Below, in pieces: positions 52,888 to 64,000 of a stretch of DNA of 64,000 bases. The DNA lies in NCBI GenBank assembly GCA_037893225.1, contig JAZGUH010000550.1:620001-684000 (forward strand), in the 5' to 3' direction. The notes below the pieces were generated by a model that saw nothing but the letters and a program-made list of their open reading frames with translations, made no database searches and had not been told where the DNA came from. The translations under genes were made by a program, and so were the position numbers. The DNA comes from Hippasteria phrygiana (lineage: Eukaryota > Echinodermata > Asteroidea > Valvatida > Goniasteridae). Numbering within the stretch: position 1 is the stretch's first letter; every line of letters starts with the position of its first letter.

Positions 52888-54975
52888 CCGATGATTGCAA
52901 CATGTAGCGCCAGATCTAAGCTATCCATACATGTCAAAATTACTGAATTTGGTTGATATTTCATGCAATTATGAATGAGTAAAACAAGTCCATTCCCCAG
53001 GGAATTTGACATGCATGGAGCAATAAATAGACGGTAACATGTACACAGATGTTGGCCGGAAAGAAAATAAACATTGCGAGGTTTGAATTTTCTCTACAAG
53101 TTTTAACTCTGGAAAGCCGCCGATGATTGCAACATGTACCGCCAGATCTAAGCTATACATACATGTCAAAATTACTGCATTTGGTTGATATTTCATGCAA
53201 TTATGAATGAGTAAAGCAAGTCCATACCCCTGGGAATTTGACAGGCATGGAGCAATAAATAGACGGTAATATGTACACAGATGTTGGCCGGAAAGAAAAT
53301 AAACATTGCTAGGTTTGAATTTTCTCCACAAGTTTGAACTCTAAGAAGCCGCCGATGATTGCAACATGTAGCGCCAGATCTAAGCTATCCATACATGTCA
53401 AAATTACTGCATTTGGTTGATATTTCATGCAATTATGAATGAGTAAAGCAAGACCATACCCCAGGGAATTTGACAGGCATGGAGCAATAAATAGACGGTA
53501 ATATGTACACAGATGTTGGCCGGAAAGAAAATAAACATTGCGAGGTTTGAATTTTCTCCACAAAATTTAACTCTAAGAAGCCGCCGATAATTGCAACATG
53601 TAGCGCCAGATCTAAGCTATCCATACATGTCAAAAATACTGAATTTGGTTGATATTTCATGCAATTATGAATGAGTAAAGCAAGTCCATACCCCAGGGAA
53701 TTTGACATGCATGGAGCAATAAATAGACGGTAATATGTACACAGATGTTGGCCGGAAAGAAAATAAACATTGCGAGGTTTGAATTTTCTCCACAAGTTTG
53801 AACTCTAAGAAGCCGCCGATGATTGCAACATGTAGCGCCAGATCTAAGCTATCCATACATGTCAAAATTACTGCATTTGGTTGATATTTCATGCAATTAT
53901 GAATGAGTAAAGCAAGTCCATACCCCAGGGAATTTGACAGGCATGGAGCAATAAATAAAAGGTAATATGCACACAGATGGTGGCCGGAAAGAAAATAAAC
54001 ATTGCGAGGTTTGAATTTTCTCCACAAGTGTTAACTCTAAGAAGCCGCCGATAATTGCAACATGTAGCGCCAGATCTAAGCTATCCGTACATGTCAAAAT
54101 TACTGTATTTGGTTGATATTTCATGCAATTATGAATGAGTAAAGCAAGTCCATACCGCAGGGAATTTGACATGCATGGAGCAATAAATAGACGGTAATAT
54201 GTACACAGATGTTGACCGGAAAGAAAATAAACATTGCGAGGTTTGAATTTTCTCCACAAGTTTGAACTCTAAGAAGCCGCCGATGATTGCAACATGTAGC
54301 GCCAGATCTAAGCTATCCATACATGTCAAAATTACTGCATTTGGTTGATATTTCATGCAATTATGAATGAGTAAAGCAAGACCATACCCCAGGGAATTTG
54401 ACAGGCATGGAGCAATAAATAGACGGTAATATGCACACAGATGTTTGCCCGAAAGAAAATAAACATTGCGAGGTTTGAATTTTCTCCACAAGTGTTAACT
54501 CTAAGAAGCCGCCGATAATTGCAACATGTAGCGCCAGGTCTAAGCTATCCATACATGTCAAAATTACTGAATTTTGTTGATATTTCATGCAATTATGAAT
54601 GAGTAAAGCTAGTCCATACCCCAGGGAATTTGACATGCATGGAGCAATAAATAGACGGTAACATGTACACAGATGTTGGCCGGAAAGAAAATAAACATTG
54701 CGAGGTTTGAATTTTCTCCACAAGTTTTAACTCTAGGAAGCCGCCGATGATTGCAACATGTAGCGCCAGATCTAAGCTATACATACATGTCAAAATTACT
54801 GCATTTGGTTGATATTTCATGCAATTATGAATGAGTAAAGCAAGTCCATACCCCAGGGAATTTGACATGCATGGAGCAATAAATAGACGGTAATATGTAC
54901 ACAGATGTTGGCCGGAAAGAAAATAAACATTGCGAGGTTTGAATTTTCTCCACAAGTTTGAACTCTAAGAAGCCG
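52888..54975. repeat. Satellite segment (copies 229-237)
   Basis: Copies 229-231 resemble copies 202-204 and 209-211 (ccattcccc, then tataca with cccctggg and gctagg, then gacc/aggc/gacgg). Copies 232-237 belong to the block shared with 44305-45696, and copies 234-237 also match 251-254. Private changes are ctggaaagcc near 53110, atgtaccgcc near 53136 and aattttgttg near 54571. Confidence 0.65.
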
Positions 54976-57900
54976 CCGATGATTGCAACATGTAGCGCCA
55001 GATCTAAGCTATCCATACATGTCAAAATTACTGCATTTGGTTGATATTTCATGCAATTATGAATGAGTAAAGCAAGTCCATTCCCCAGGGAATTTGACAT
55101 GCATGGAGCAATAAATAGACGGTAACATGTACACAGATGTTGGCCGGAAAGAAAATAAACATTGCGAGGTTTGAATTTTCTCTACAAGTTTTAACTCTAA
55201 GAAGCCGCCGATGATTGCAACATGTAGCGCCAGATCTAAGCTATCCATACATGTCAAAATTACTGCATTTGGTTGATATTTCATGCAATTATGAATGAGT
55301 AAAGCAAGACCATACCCCAGGGAATTTGACAGGCATGGAGCAATAAATAAAAGGTAATATGCACACAGATGTTGGCCGGAAAGAAAATAAACATTACGAG
55401 GTTTGAATTTTCTCCACAAAATTTAACTCTAAGAAGCCGCCGATAATTGCAACATGTAGCGCCAGATCTAAGCTATCCATACATGTCAAAATTACTGAAT
55501 TTGGTTGATATTTCATGCAATTATGAATGAGTAAAACAAGTCCATTCCCCAGGGAATTTGACATGCATGGAGCAATAAATAGACGGTAACATGTACACAG
55601 ATGTTGGCCGGAAAGAAAATAAACATTGCGAGGTTTGAATTTTCTCTACAAGTTTTAACTCTGGGAAGCCGCCGATGATTGCAACATGTAGCGCCAGATC
55701 TAAGCTATACATACATGTCAAAATTACTGCATTTGGTTGATATTTCATGCAATTATGAATGAGTAAAGCAAGTCCATACCCCAGGGAATTTGACATGCAT
55801 GGAGCAATAAATAGACGGTAATATGTACACAGATGTTGGCCGGAAAGAAAATAAACATTGCGAGGTTTGAATTTTCTCCACAAGTTTGAACTCTAAGAAG
55901 CCGCCGATGATTGCAACATGTAGCGCCAGATCTAAGCTATCCATACATGTCAAAATTACTGAATTTGGTTGATATTTCATGCAATTATGAATGAGTAAAG
56001 CAAGTCCATACCCCAGGGAATTTGACATGCATGGAGCAATAAATAAAAGGTAATATGCACACAGATGGTGGCCGGAAAGAAAATAAACATTGCGAGGTTT
56101 GAATTTTCTCCACAAGTGTTAACTCTAAGAAGCCGCCGATAATTGCAACATGTAGCGCCAGATCTAAGCTATCCGTACATGTCAAAATTACTGTATTTGG
56201 TTGATATTTCATGCAATTATGAATGAGTAAAGCAAGTCCATACCGCAGGGAATTTGACATGCATGGAGCAATAAATAGACGGTAATATGTACACAGATGT
56301 TGACCGGAAAGAAAATAAACATTGCGAGGTTTGAATTTTCTCCACAAGTTTGAACTCTAAGAAGCCGCCGATGATTGCAACATGTAGCGCCAGATCTAAG
56401 CTATCCATACATGTCAAAATTACTGCATTTGGTTGATATTTCATGCAATTATGAATGAGTAAAGCAAGACCATACCCCAGGGAATTTGACAGGCATGGAG
56501 CAATAAATAAAAGGTAATATGCACACAGATGTTGGCCGGAAAGAAAATAAACATTGCGAGGTTTGAATTTTCTCCACAAAATTTAACTCTAAGAAGCCGC
56601 CGATAATTGCAACATGTAGCGCCAGATCTAAGCTATCCATACATGTCAAAATTACTGAATTTGGTTGATATTTCATGCAATTATGAATGAGTAAAACAAG
56701 TCCATTCCCCAGGGAATTTGACATGCATGGAGCAATAAATAGACGGTAACATGTACACAGATGTTGGCCGGAAAGAAAATAAACATTGCGAGGTTTGAAT
56801 TTTCTCTACAAGTTTTAACTCTGGGAAGCCGCCGATGATTGCAACATGTAGCGCCAGATCTAAGCTATACATACATGTCAAAATTACTGCATTTGGTTGA
56901 TATTTCATGCAATTATGAATGAGTAAAGCAAGTCCATACCCCAGGGAATTTGACATGCATGGAGCAATAAATAGACGGTAATATGTACACAGATGTTGGC
57001 CGGAAAGAAAATAAACATTGCGAGGTTTGAATTTTCTCCACAAGTTTGAACTCTAAGAAGCCGCCGATGATTGCAACATGTAGCGCCAGATCTAAGCTAT
57101 CCATACATGTCAAAATTACTGAATTTGGTTGATATTTCATGCAATTATGAATGAGTAAAACAAGTCCATTCCCCAGGGAATTTGACATGCATGGAGCAAT
57201 AAATAGACGGTAACATGTACACAGATGTTGGCCGGAAAGAAAATAAACATTGCGAGGTTTGAATTTTCTCCACAAAATTTAACTCTAAGAAGCCGCCGAT
57301 AATTGCAACATGTAGCGCCAGATCTAAGCTATCCATACATGTCAAAATTACTGAATTTGGTTGATATTTCATGCAATTATGAATGAGTAAAACAAGTCCA
57401 TTCCCCAGGGAATTTGACATGCATGGAGCAATAAATAGACGGTAATATGTACACAGATGTTGGCCGGAAAGAAAATAAACATTGCTAGGTTTGAATTTTC
57501 TCCACAAGTTTGAACTCTAAGAAGCCGCCGATGATTGCAACATGTAGCGCCAGATCTAAGCTATCCATACATGTCAAAATTACTGCATTTGGTTGATATT
57601 TCATGCAATTATGAATGAGTAAAGCAAGACCATACCCCAGGGAATTTGACAGGCATGGAGCAATAAATAGACGGTAATATGTACACAGATGTTGGCCGGA
57701 AAGAAAATAAACATTGCGAGGTTTGAATTTTCTCCACAAAATTTAACTCTAAGAAGCCGCCGATAATTGCAACATGTAGCGCCAGATCTAAGCTATCCAT
57801 ACATGTCAAAAATACTGAATTTGGTTGATATTTCATGCAATTATGAATGAGTAAAGCAAGACCATACCCCAGGGAATTTGACAGGCATGGAGCAATAAAT

Positions 57901-58919
57901 AGACGGTAATATGTACACAGATGTTGGCCGGAAAGAAAATAAACATTGCGAGGTTTGAATTTTCTCCACAAGTGTTAACTCTAAGAAGCCGCCGATAATT
58001 GCAACATGTAGCGCCAGATCTAAGCTATCCGTACATGTCAAAATTACTGTATTTGGTTGATATTTCATGCAATTATGAATGAGTAAAGCAAGTCCATACC
58101 GCAGGGAATTTGACATGCATGGAGCAATAAATAGACGGTAATATGTACACAGATGTTGACCGGAAAGAAAATAAACATTGCGAGGTTTGAATTTTCTCCA
58201 CAAGTTTGAACTCTAAGAAGCCGCCGATGATTGCAACATGTAGCGCCAGATCTAAGCTATCCATACATGTCAAAATTACTGCATTTGGTTGATATTTCAT
58301 GCAATTATGAATGAGTAAAGCAAGACCATACCCCAGGGAATTTGACAGGCATGGAGCAATAAATAGACGGTAATATGCACACAGATGTTTGCCCGAAAGA
58401 AAATAAACATTGCGAGGTTTGAATTTTCTCCACAAGTGTTAACTCTAAGAAGCCGCCGATAATTGCAACATGTAGCGCCAGGTCTAAGCTATCCATACAT
58501 GTCAAAATTACTGAATTTGGTTGATATTTCATGCAATTATGAATGAGTAAAGCTAGTCCATACCCCAGGGAATTTGACATGCATGGAGCAATAAATAGAC
58601 GGTAACATGTACACAGATGTTGGCCGGAAAGAAAATAAACATTGCGAGGTTTGAATTTTCTCCACAAGTTTTAACTCTAGGAAGCCGCCGATGATTGCAA
58701 CATGTAGCGCCAGATCTAAGCTATACATACATGTCAAAATTACTGCATTTGGTTGATATTTCATGCAATTATGAATGAGTAAAGCAAGTCCATACCCCAG
58801 GGAATTTGACATGCATGGAGCAATAAATAGACGGTAATATGTACACAGATGTTGGCCGGAAAGAAAATATACATTGCGAGGTTTGAATTTTCTCCACAAG
58901 TTTGAACTCTAAGAAGCCG
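54976..58919. repeat. 17-monomer (3944-bp) HOR, copy 1
   Basis: Copies 238-254. Copies 241-254 (55672-58919) recur as copies 256-269 (59152-62399) at a 3480-bp spacing, with shared markers gctagg (57484 and 60964) and gaaaatatacatt (58863 and 62343). Copies 238-240 recur as 270-272, which makes the full unit 17 monomers. Confidence 0.75.
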
Positions 58920-61900
58920 CCGATGATTGCAACATGTAGCGCCAGATCTAAGCTATCCATACATGTCAAAATTACTGCATTTGGTTGATATTTCATGCAA
59001 TTATGAATGAGTAAAGCAAGTCCATTCCCCAGGGAATTTGACATGCATGGAGCAATAAATAGACGGTAACATGTACACAGATGTTGGCCGGAAAGAAAAT
59101 AAACATTGCGAGGTTTGAATTTTCTCTACAAGTTTTAACTCTGGGAAGCCGCCGATGATTGCAACATGTAGCGCCAGATCTAAGCTATACATACATGTCA
59201 AAATTACTGCATTTGGTTGATATTTCATGCAATTATGAATGAGTAAAGCAAGTCCATACCCCAGGGAATTTGACATGCATGGAGCAATAAATAGACGGTA
59301 ATATGTACACAGATGTTGGCCGGAAAGAAAATAAACATTGCGAGGTTTGAATTTTCTCCACAAGTTTGAACTCTAAGAAGCCGCCGATGATTGCAACATG
59401 TAGCGCCAGATCTAAGCTATCCATACATGTCAAAATTACTGAATTTGGTTGATATTTCATGCAATTATGAATGAGTAAAGCAAGTCCATACCCCAGGGAA
59501 TTTGACATGCATGGAGCAATAAATAAAAGGTAATATGCACACAGATGGTGGCCGGAAAGAAAATAAACATTGCGAGGTTTGAATTTTCTCCACAAGTGTT
59601 AACTCTAAGAAGCCGCCGATAATTGCAACATGTAGCGCCAGATCTAAGCTATCCGTACATGTCAAAATTACTGTATTTGGTTGATATTTCATGCAATTAT
59701 GAATGAGTAAAGCAAGTCCATACCGCAGGGAATTTGACATGCATGGAGCAATAAATAGACGGTAATATGTACACAGATGTTGACCGGAAAGAAAATAAAC
59801 ATTGCGAGGTTTGAATTTTCTCCACAAGTTTGAACTCTAAGAAGCCGCCGATGATTGCAACATGTAGCGCCAGATCTAAGCTATCCATACATGTCAAAAT
59901 TACTGCATTTGGTTGATATTTCATGCAATTATGAATGAGTAAAGCAAGACCATACCCCAGGGAATTTGACAGGCATGGAGCAATAAATAAAAGGTAATAT
60001 GCACACAGATGTTGGCCGGAAAGAAAATAAACATTGCGAGGTTTGAATTTTCTCCACAAAATTTAACTCTAAGAAGCCGCCGATAATTGCAACATGTAGC
60101 GCCAGATCTAAGCTATCCATACATGTCAAAATTACTGAATTTGGTTGATATTTCATGCAATTATGAATGAGTAAAACAAGTCCATTCCCCAGGGAATTTG
60201 ACATGCATGGAGCAATAAATAGACGGTAACATGTACACAGATGTTGGCCGGAAAGAAAATAAACATTGCGAGGTTTGAATTTTCTCTACAAGTTTTAACT
60301 CTGGGAAGCCGCCGATGATTGCAACATGTAGCGCCAGATCTAAGCTATACATACATGTCAAAATTACTGCATTTGGTTGATATTTCATGCAATTATGAAT
60401 GAGTAAAGCAAGTCCATACCCCAGGGAATTTGACATGCATGGAGCAATAAATAGACGGTAATATGTACACAGATGTTGGCCGGAAAGAAAATAAACATTG
60501 CGAGGTTTGAATTTTCTCCACAAGTTTGAACTCTAAGAAGCCGCCGATGATTGCAACATGTAGCGCCAGATCTAAGCTATCCATACATGTCAAAATTACT
60601 GAATTTGGTTGATATTTCATGCAATTATGAATGAGTAAAACAAGTCCATTCCCCAGGGAATTTGACATGCATGGAGCAATAAATAGACGGTAACATGTAC
60701 ACAGATGTTGGCCGGAAAGAAAATAAACATTGCGAGGTTTGAATTTTCTCCACAAAATTTAACTCTAAGAAGCCGCCGATAATTGCAACATGTAGCGCCA
60801 GATCTAAGCTATCCATACATGTCAAAATTACTGAATTTGGTTGATATTTCATGCAATTATGAATGAGTAAAACAAGTCCATTCCCCAGGGAATTTGACAT
60901 GCATGGAGCAATAAATAGACGGTAATATGTACACAGATGTTGGCCGGAAAGAAAATAAACATTGCTAGGTTTGAATTTTCTCCACAAGTTTGAACTCTAA
61001 GAAGCCGCCGATGATTGCAACATGTAGCGCCAGATCTAAGCTATCCATACATGTCAAAATTACTGCATTTGGTTGATATTTCATGCAATTATGAATGAGT
61101 AAAGCAAGACCATACCCCAGGGAATTTGACAGGCATGGAGCAATAAATAGACGGTAATATGTACACAGATGTTGGCCGGAAAGAAAATAAACATTGCGAG
61201 GTTTGAATTTTCTCCACAAAATTTAACTCTAAGAAGCCGCCGATAATTGCAACATGTAGCGCCAGATCTAAGCTATCCATACATGTCAAAAATACTGAAT
61301 TTGGTTGATATTTCATGCAATTATGAATGAGTAAAGCAAGACCATACCCCAGGGAATTTGACAGGCATGGAGCAATAAATAGACGGTAATATGTACACAG
61401 ATGTTGGCCGGAAAGAAAATAAACATTGCGAGGTTTGAATTTTCTCCACAAGTGTTAACTCTAAGAAGCCGCCGATAATTGCAACATGTAGCGCCAGATC
61501 TAAGCTATCCGTACATGTCAAAATTACTGTATTTGGTTGATATTTCATGCAATTATGAATGAGTAAAGCAAGTCCATACCGCAGGGAATTTGACATGCAT
61601 GGAGCAATAAATAGACGGTAATATGTACACAGATGTTGACCGGAAAGAAAATAAACATTGCGAGGTTTGAATTTTCTCCACAAGTTTGAACTCTAAGAAG
61701 CCGCCGATGATTGCAACATGTAGCGCCAGATCTAAGCTATCCATACATGTCAAAATTACTGCATTTGGTTGATATTTCATGCAATTATGAATGAGTAAAG
61801 CAAGACCATACCCCAGGGAATTTGACAGGCATGGAGCAATAAATAGACGGTAATATGCACACAGATGTTTGCCCGAAAGAAAATAAACATTGCGAGGTTT

Positions 61901-62399
61901 GAATTTTCTCCACAAGTGTTAACTCTAAGAAGCCGCCGATAATTGCAACATGTAGCGCCAGGTCTAAGCTATCCATACATGTCAAAATTACTGAATTTGG
62001 TTGATATTTCATGCAATTATGAATGAGTAAAGCTAGTCCATACCCCAGGGAATTTGACATGCATGGAGCAATAAATAGACGGTAACATGTACACAGATGT
62101 TGGCCGGAAAGAAAATAAACATTGCGAGGTTTGAATTTTCTCCACAAGTTTTAACTCTAGGAAGCCGCCGATGATTGCAACATGTAGCGCCAGATCTAAG
62201 CTATACATACATGTCAAAATTACTGCATTTGGTTGATATTTCATGCAATTATGAATGAGTAAAGCAAGTCCATACCCCAGGGAATTTGACATGCATGGAG
62301 CAATAAATAGACGGTAATATGTACACAGATGTTGGCCGGAAAGAAAATATACATTGCGAGGTTTGAATTTTCTCCACAAGTTTGAACTCTAAGAAGCCG
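58920..62399. repeat. 15-monomer variant of the 17-mer HOR, copy 2
   Basis: Copies 255-269. A single monomer, copy 255, stands in the place of copies 238-240. It equals copy 238 up to the tail but ends ctggg as copy 240 does, whereas copy 238 ends ctaag. The two forms therefore differ by exactly two monomers with the switch between offsets 107 and 223. The short form also occurs at 25747, so direction (loss or gain of two monomers) cannot be fixed. I noticed no other difference from copies 241-254. Confidence 0.7.
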
Positions 62400-63559
62400 C
62401 CGATGATTGCAACATGTAGCGCCAGATCTAAGCTATCCATACATGTCAAAATTACTGCATTTGGTTGATATTTCATGCAATTATGAATGAGTAAAGCAAG
62501 TCCATTCCCCAGGGAATTTGACATGCATGGAGCAATAAATAGACGGTAACATGTACACAGATGTTGGCCGGAAAGAAAATAAACATTGCGAGGTTTGAAT
62601 TTTCTCTACAAGTTTTAACTCTAAGAAGCCGCCGATGATTGCAACATGTAGCGCCAGATCTAAGCTATCCATACATGTCAAAATTACTGCATTTGGTTGA
62701 TATTTCATGCAATTATGAATGAGTAAAGCAAGACCATACCCCAGGGAATTTGACAGGCATGGAGCAATAAATAAAAGGTAATATGCACACAGATGTTGGC
62801 CGGAAAGAAAATAAACATTACGAGGTTTGAATTTTCTCCACAAAATTTAACTCTAAGAAGCCGCCGATAATTGCAACATGTAGCGCCAGATCTAAGCTAT
62901 CCATACATGTCAAAATTACTGAATTTGGTTGATATTTCATGCAATTATGAATGAGTAAAACAAGTCCATTCCCCAGGGAATTTGACATGCATGGAGCAAT
63001 AAATAGACGGTAACATGTACACAGATGTTGGCCGGAAAGAAAATAAACATTGCGAGGTTTGAATTTTCTCTACAAGTTTTAACTCTGGGAAGCCGCCGAT
63101 GATTGCAACATGTAGCGCCAGATCTAAGCTATACATACATGTCAAAATTACTGCATTTGGTTGATATTTCATGCAATTATGAATGAGTAAAGCAAGTCCA
63201 TACCCCAGGGAATTTGACATGCATGGAGCAATAAATAGACGGTAATATGTACACAGATGTTGGCCGGAAAGAAAATAAACATTGCGAGGTTTGAATTTTC
63301 TCCACAAGTTTGAACTCTAAGAAGCCGCCGATGATTGCAACATGTAGCGCCAGATCTAAGCTATCCATACATGTCAAAATTACTGAATTTGGTTGATATT
63401 TCATGCAATTATGAATGAGTAAAACAAGTCCATTCCCCAGGGAATTTGACATGCATGGAGCAATAAATAGACGGTAACATGTACACAGATGTTGGCCGGA
63501 AAGAAAATAAACATTGCGAGGTTTGAATTTTCTCTACAAGTTTTAACTCTGGGAAGCCG

Positions 63560-63791
63560 CCGATGATTGCAACATGTAGCGCCAGATCTAAGCTATACAT
63601 ACATGTCAAAATTACTGCATTTGGTTGATATTTCATGCAATTATGAATGAGTAAAGCAAGTCCATACCCCAGGGAATTTGACATGCATAGAGCAATAAAT
63701 AAAAGGTAATATGCACACAGATGGTGGCCGGAAAGAAAATAAACATTGCGAGGTTTGAATTTTCTCCACAAGTGTTAACTCTAAGAAGCCG
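63560..63791. repeat. Chimeric monomer near the right edge (copy 275)
   Basis: The left part is of the tataca/actgca/gtccatacccc type seen in copies 241 and 273. The right part is aaaagg, gcacac, ggtggcc and gtgttaac, as in copy 242 (55904). The switch lies after offset 59 and before offset 143. The copy also has gcatagagc, otherwise seen only in the 27-mer (near 4767 and 11031). Confidence 0.6.
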
Positions 63792-64000
63792 CCGATAATT
63801 GCAACATGTAGCGCCAGATCTAAGCTATCCGTACATGTCAAAATTACTGTATTTGGTTGATATTTCATGCAATTATGAATGAGTAAAGCAAGTCCATACC
63901 GCAGGGAATTTGACATGCATGGAGCAATAAATAGACGGTAATATGTACACAGATGTTGACCGGAAAGAAAATAAACATTGCGAGGTTTGAATTTTCTCCA
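63792..64000. repeat. Partial monomer cut by the window edge (copy 276)
   Basis: The first 209 bp of a monomer with ccgataattg, tccgtac, actgta, ccgcagg and ttgaccgg, the type that follows ggtgg/gtgttaac copies throughout domain 2. It shows that the array continues to the right. Confidence 0.9.

Larger units (their letters stand above)
1..64000. repeat. 232-bp tandem satellite array filling the window
   Basis: Every part of the window is the same AT-rich monomer in the same orientation. Monomer starts (ccgatgattg or ccgataattg) recur every 232 bp from base 1 to 24361, then in phases shifted by -6, -1, -1 and -1 bp after the four short monomers, to the last start at 63792. This gives 275 complete copies and one partial copy. 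No inverted copy, foreign insertion or unique spacer was seen. A BglII site (AGATCT) occurs once per monomer at offsets 25-30, apart from eleven copies carrying aggtct, which would give a 232-bp ladder with some 464-bp steps. Arrays of this kind are known from eukaryotic heterochromatin; the family and host are not recognised. Both ends of the array lie outside the window. Confidence 0.98.
62400..64000. repeat. Start of a third 17-mer-like unit, rearranged (copies 270-276)
   Basis: Copies 270-273 match 238-241, including cattacgagg near 62816. Copy 274 does not match 242: it is a ccattcccc/ctctaca type. Copy 275 is mosaic, and copy 276 matches 243. The unit runs out of the window. Confidence 0.65.

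Noticed and set aside
196..63916. About 280 overlapping minus-strand open frames of 75-120 residues starting MWRKFKP or MSNSL
   Set aside because: They are one open stretch of the satellite seen again in each copy. The monomer length is not a multiple of 3, neighbouring frames overlap by about 131 bp, common SNPs change residues freely, and some copies have stops (taaat, gctagg) or shifts. No known domain is recognisable.
1..64000. CRISPR array
   Set aside because: There are no unique spacers: the whole 232 bp is repeated and the variation is scattered SNPs. No cas-like genes are present.
1..64000. Ribosomal spacer, 5S array, histone cluster or transposon internal repeats
   Set aside because: No rRNA, 5S or histone sequence, terminal inverted repeats, long terminal repeats or transposase/reverse-transcriptase motifs occur in 64 kb.
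1..64000. Assigning a species or a centromeric location
   Set aside because: The monomer was not recognised, and composition and CpG level fit many invertebrates and plants. Array structure alone cannot separate centromeric from other heterochromatic satellites.

Overview
The window is one block of tandem satellite DNA from end to end. A 232-bp monomer repeats head to tail from base 1 to base 64000 with no unique sequence, transposon, RNA gene or credible protein-coding gene between copies. Using the first base as phase origin, I count 275 complete monomers and a 276th cut by the right edge (63792-64000, 209 bp). Of the complete ones, 271 are 232 bp, one is 226 bp (24361-24586) and three are 231 bp (27603-27833, 30154-30384, 50105-50335). 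The left edge falls at my chosen phase origin and the right edge inside a monomer, so the array is longer than 64 kb.

This is typical of eukaryotic heterochromatin (centromeric, pericentromeric, subtelomeric or interstitial satellite) read by a long-read assembly. The monomer is about 38% GC, with roughly 5 CpG per copy against about 8 expected by composition (observed/expected near 0.6). I do not recognise the family and cannot name a taxon.

Monomers differ from each other at about 20-25 recurrent positions (a few per cent). The order of these variants shows a nested set of higher-order repeats (HORs) instead of one fixed unit. Domain 1 (1 to about 24.4 kb) has 7-, 11-, 27- and 8-monomer periods, the clearest being a 6264-bp (27-mer) unit present almost twice at 3481-15776. 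A run of mosaic monomers ending in the 226-bp copy (23665-24586) marks the change to domain 2 (24.6-64 kb). There a new set of alleles appears, and the periods are an 11-mer pair (26907-32008), A/B blocks of 9 and 4-6 monomers (32009-43144), a 7-mer pair (45929-49176), a 3-mer pair (51496-52887) and a 17/15-mer (54976 onward).

Several HOR junctions fall inside monomers whose left part matches one type and right part another. These look like footprints of in-register unequal exchange, one resolved to 13 bp. Each monomer also holds a 15-bp inverted repeat around a 66-bp loop, with a 14-bp dyad beside it in one allele class. The many 75-120-residue minus-strand open frames are by-products of the repeat, because 232 is not a multiple of 3.

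All comparisons were made by eye. Period lengths and monomer starts were checked at many points; SNP counts between HOR copies are minimum counts.
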